From positions 1-64,000 of the forward strand of contig NZ_DASQCC010000282.1 in NCBI RefSeq assembly GCF_035634895.1: 64,000 nt of DNA, in the 5' to 3' direction. The notes beneath the pieces were generated by a model. It was given only the letters and a program-made list of their open reading frames with translations, did not search any database and had not been told where the DNA came from. The translations under genes and the position numbers were made by a program. Each line of letters opens with the position of its first letter. The stretch's first letter is position 1. Shown piece after piece: positions 63,537 through 64,000 of this stretch. Source of the stretch: Actinophytocola sp035634895. Lineage in GTDB: Bacteria; Actinomycetota; Actinomycetes; Mycobacteriales; Pseudonocardiaceae.

Positions 63537-64000
63537 GTGCCGAGCGAGGAAAACGGGGAAAATGTGCTGGCACTGCGATTACTCGGGCCTTTGGAGTTAT
63601 CCATCGACCGGGACGAACGCGAGATAGGCGGAGCCCGCCAGCGCGTGGTGCTGGCGACGCTCGCACTCAACGCGAACCGGGTGACGCCGATCGACCAGCT
63701 CATCGACGCGGTCTGGGACAACGAGCCGCCGACCACCGCGCGGGCACAGATCCAGATCTGCATCTCCGGGTTACGCCGCGTGCTCGCCGGCCCTGGCGAC
63801 ACCGCCCGGATCCGCACCCGCTCCCCCGGGTACCTGCTGGAGATCGCCGAGGGCGACCTCGACACCGCCCAGTTCGCCGGGCTGGTCGCCTCCGCACGCG
63901 CACACGTCGACGCCGACCGCATGTCCGAGGCCCTCGCCGCACTGCGCAGCGCGCTGTCCCTGTGGCGGGGCCCGGCCCTGGCCGGTCTGGACTCCGAGGT
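63537..64000 (+). CDS. SARP/AfsR-type transcriptional activator (partial, runs off the window)
   Basis: At least 154 residues from GTG 63537 (GGAAG six nt upstream). SARP DNA-binding fold: LRLLGPLELSIDRDEREIGGARQRVVLATLALNANRVTPIDQLIDAVWDNEPPTTARAQIQICISGLRRVL, followed by the BTAD domain (LLEIAEGDLDTAQFAGLVASARA; MSEALAALRSALSLWRGPAL). Three TTA leucine codons fall in frame at 63579, 63597 and 63771, a hallmark of bldA-dependent developmental control in actinobacteria. SARPs activate antibiotic and other secondary-metabolite genes; the target is not visible in this window. Confidence 0.9.
   Translation, partial: MPSEENGENVLALRLLGPLELSIDRDEREIGGARQRVVLATLALNANRVTPIDQLIDAVWDNEPPTTARAQIQICISGLRRVLAGPGDTARIRTRSPGYLLEIAEGDLDTAQFAGLVASARAHVDADRMSEALAALRSALSLWRGPALAGLDSE

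Overview
The window is high-GC DNA (about 70% by eye) with GTG and TTG starts, dense overlapping operons, a SARP-type regulator and mycothiol-style DinB/MDMPI proteins. This points to a filamentous actinobacterium, plausibly Pseudonocardiales. I found no rRNA, tRNA, CRISPR array or intact transposase. The content looks like an accessory chromosomal region: conflict and caspase-like genes, specialised metabolism, and local regulator-enzyme pairs.

Layout. 1-5.2 kb: C-terminal part of a large polymorphic toxin (TNT domain, caspase-like C/H domain, NS_2-type nuclease) followed by a YezG-like immunity gene and a YezG-TNT hybrid. 5.3-10.4 kb: O-methyltransferase, aldo/keto reductase and MarR on plus; an MDMPI/cupin/methyltransferase operon on minus. 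10.4-16.4 kb: orphan ketosynthase, PAS-GGDEF-EAL protein, and a TetR/quinone-oxidoreductase pair around a palindromic operator. 16.6-25.4 kb: MFS transporter, secreted carboxylesterase, and a five-gene overlapping operon (GT2, CofC-like transferase, methyltransferase, molybdopterin oxidoreductase, membrane protein) beside a GT-C-like membrane protein and an epimerase. 25.5-26.0 kb: a frameshifted hydrolase pseudogene.

26.1-34.1 kb (minus strand): the most interesting block. A subtilisin, a small protein and a TPR-CHAT protease run directly into a PLP decarboxylase, an isonitrile synthase (PvcA/IsnA family) and its Fe/2-oxoglutarate partner (PvcB/IsnB family). 34.2-38.7 kb: DoxX protein, MocR regulator, and a split Tm-1-like system. 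38.8-42.7 kb: secreted beta-helix protein, amino-acid permease and formamidase. 42.7-46.1 kb: a MITE-like element, then two small membrane proteins and a second CHAT protein. 46.1-51.6 kb: MOSC-reductase fusion, MerR/MDMPI pair and a glycosyltransferase. 51.7-56.0 kb: LysR divergent from an Sdh1-like succinate dehydrogenase operon. 56.1-63.4 kb: leucine-rich repeat protein, GtrA, tail-fibre-like protein and a glycosyltransferase. 63.5 kb to the end: start of a SARP regulator with three in-frame TTA codons.

Themes. Caspase-like catalytic dyads occur in three separate proteins (toxin, TPR-CHAT, membrane-associated CHAT). An isonitrile pathway sits behind a CHAT/subtilisin module. A small inverted-repeat element appears twice, each time supplying the TAG stop codon of the neighbouring gene.
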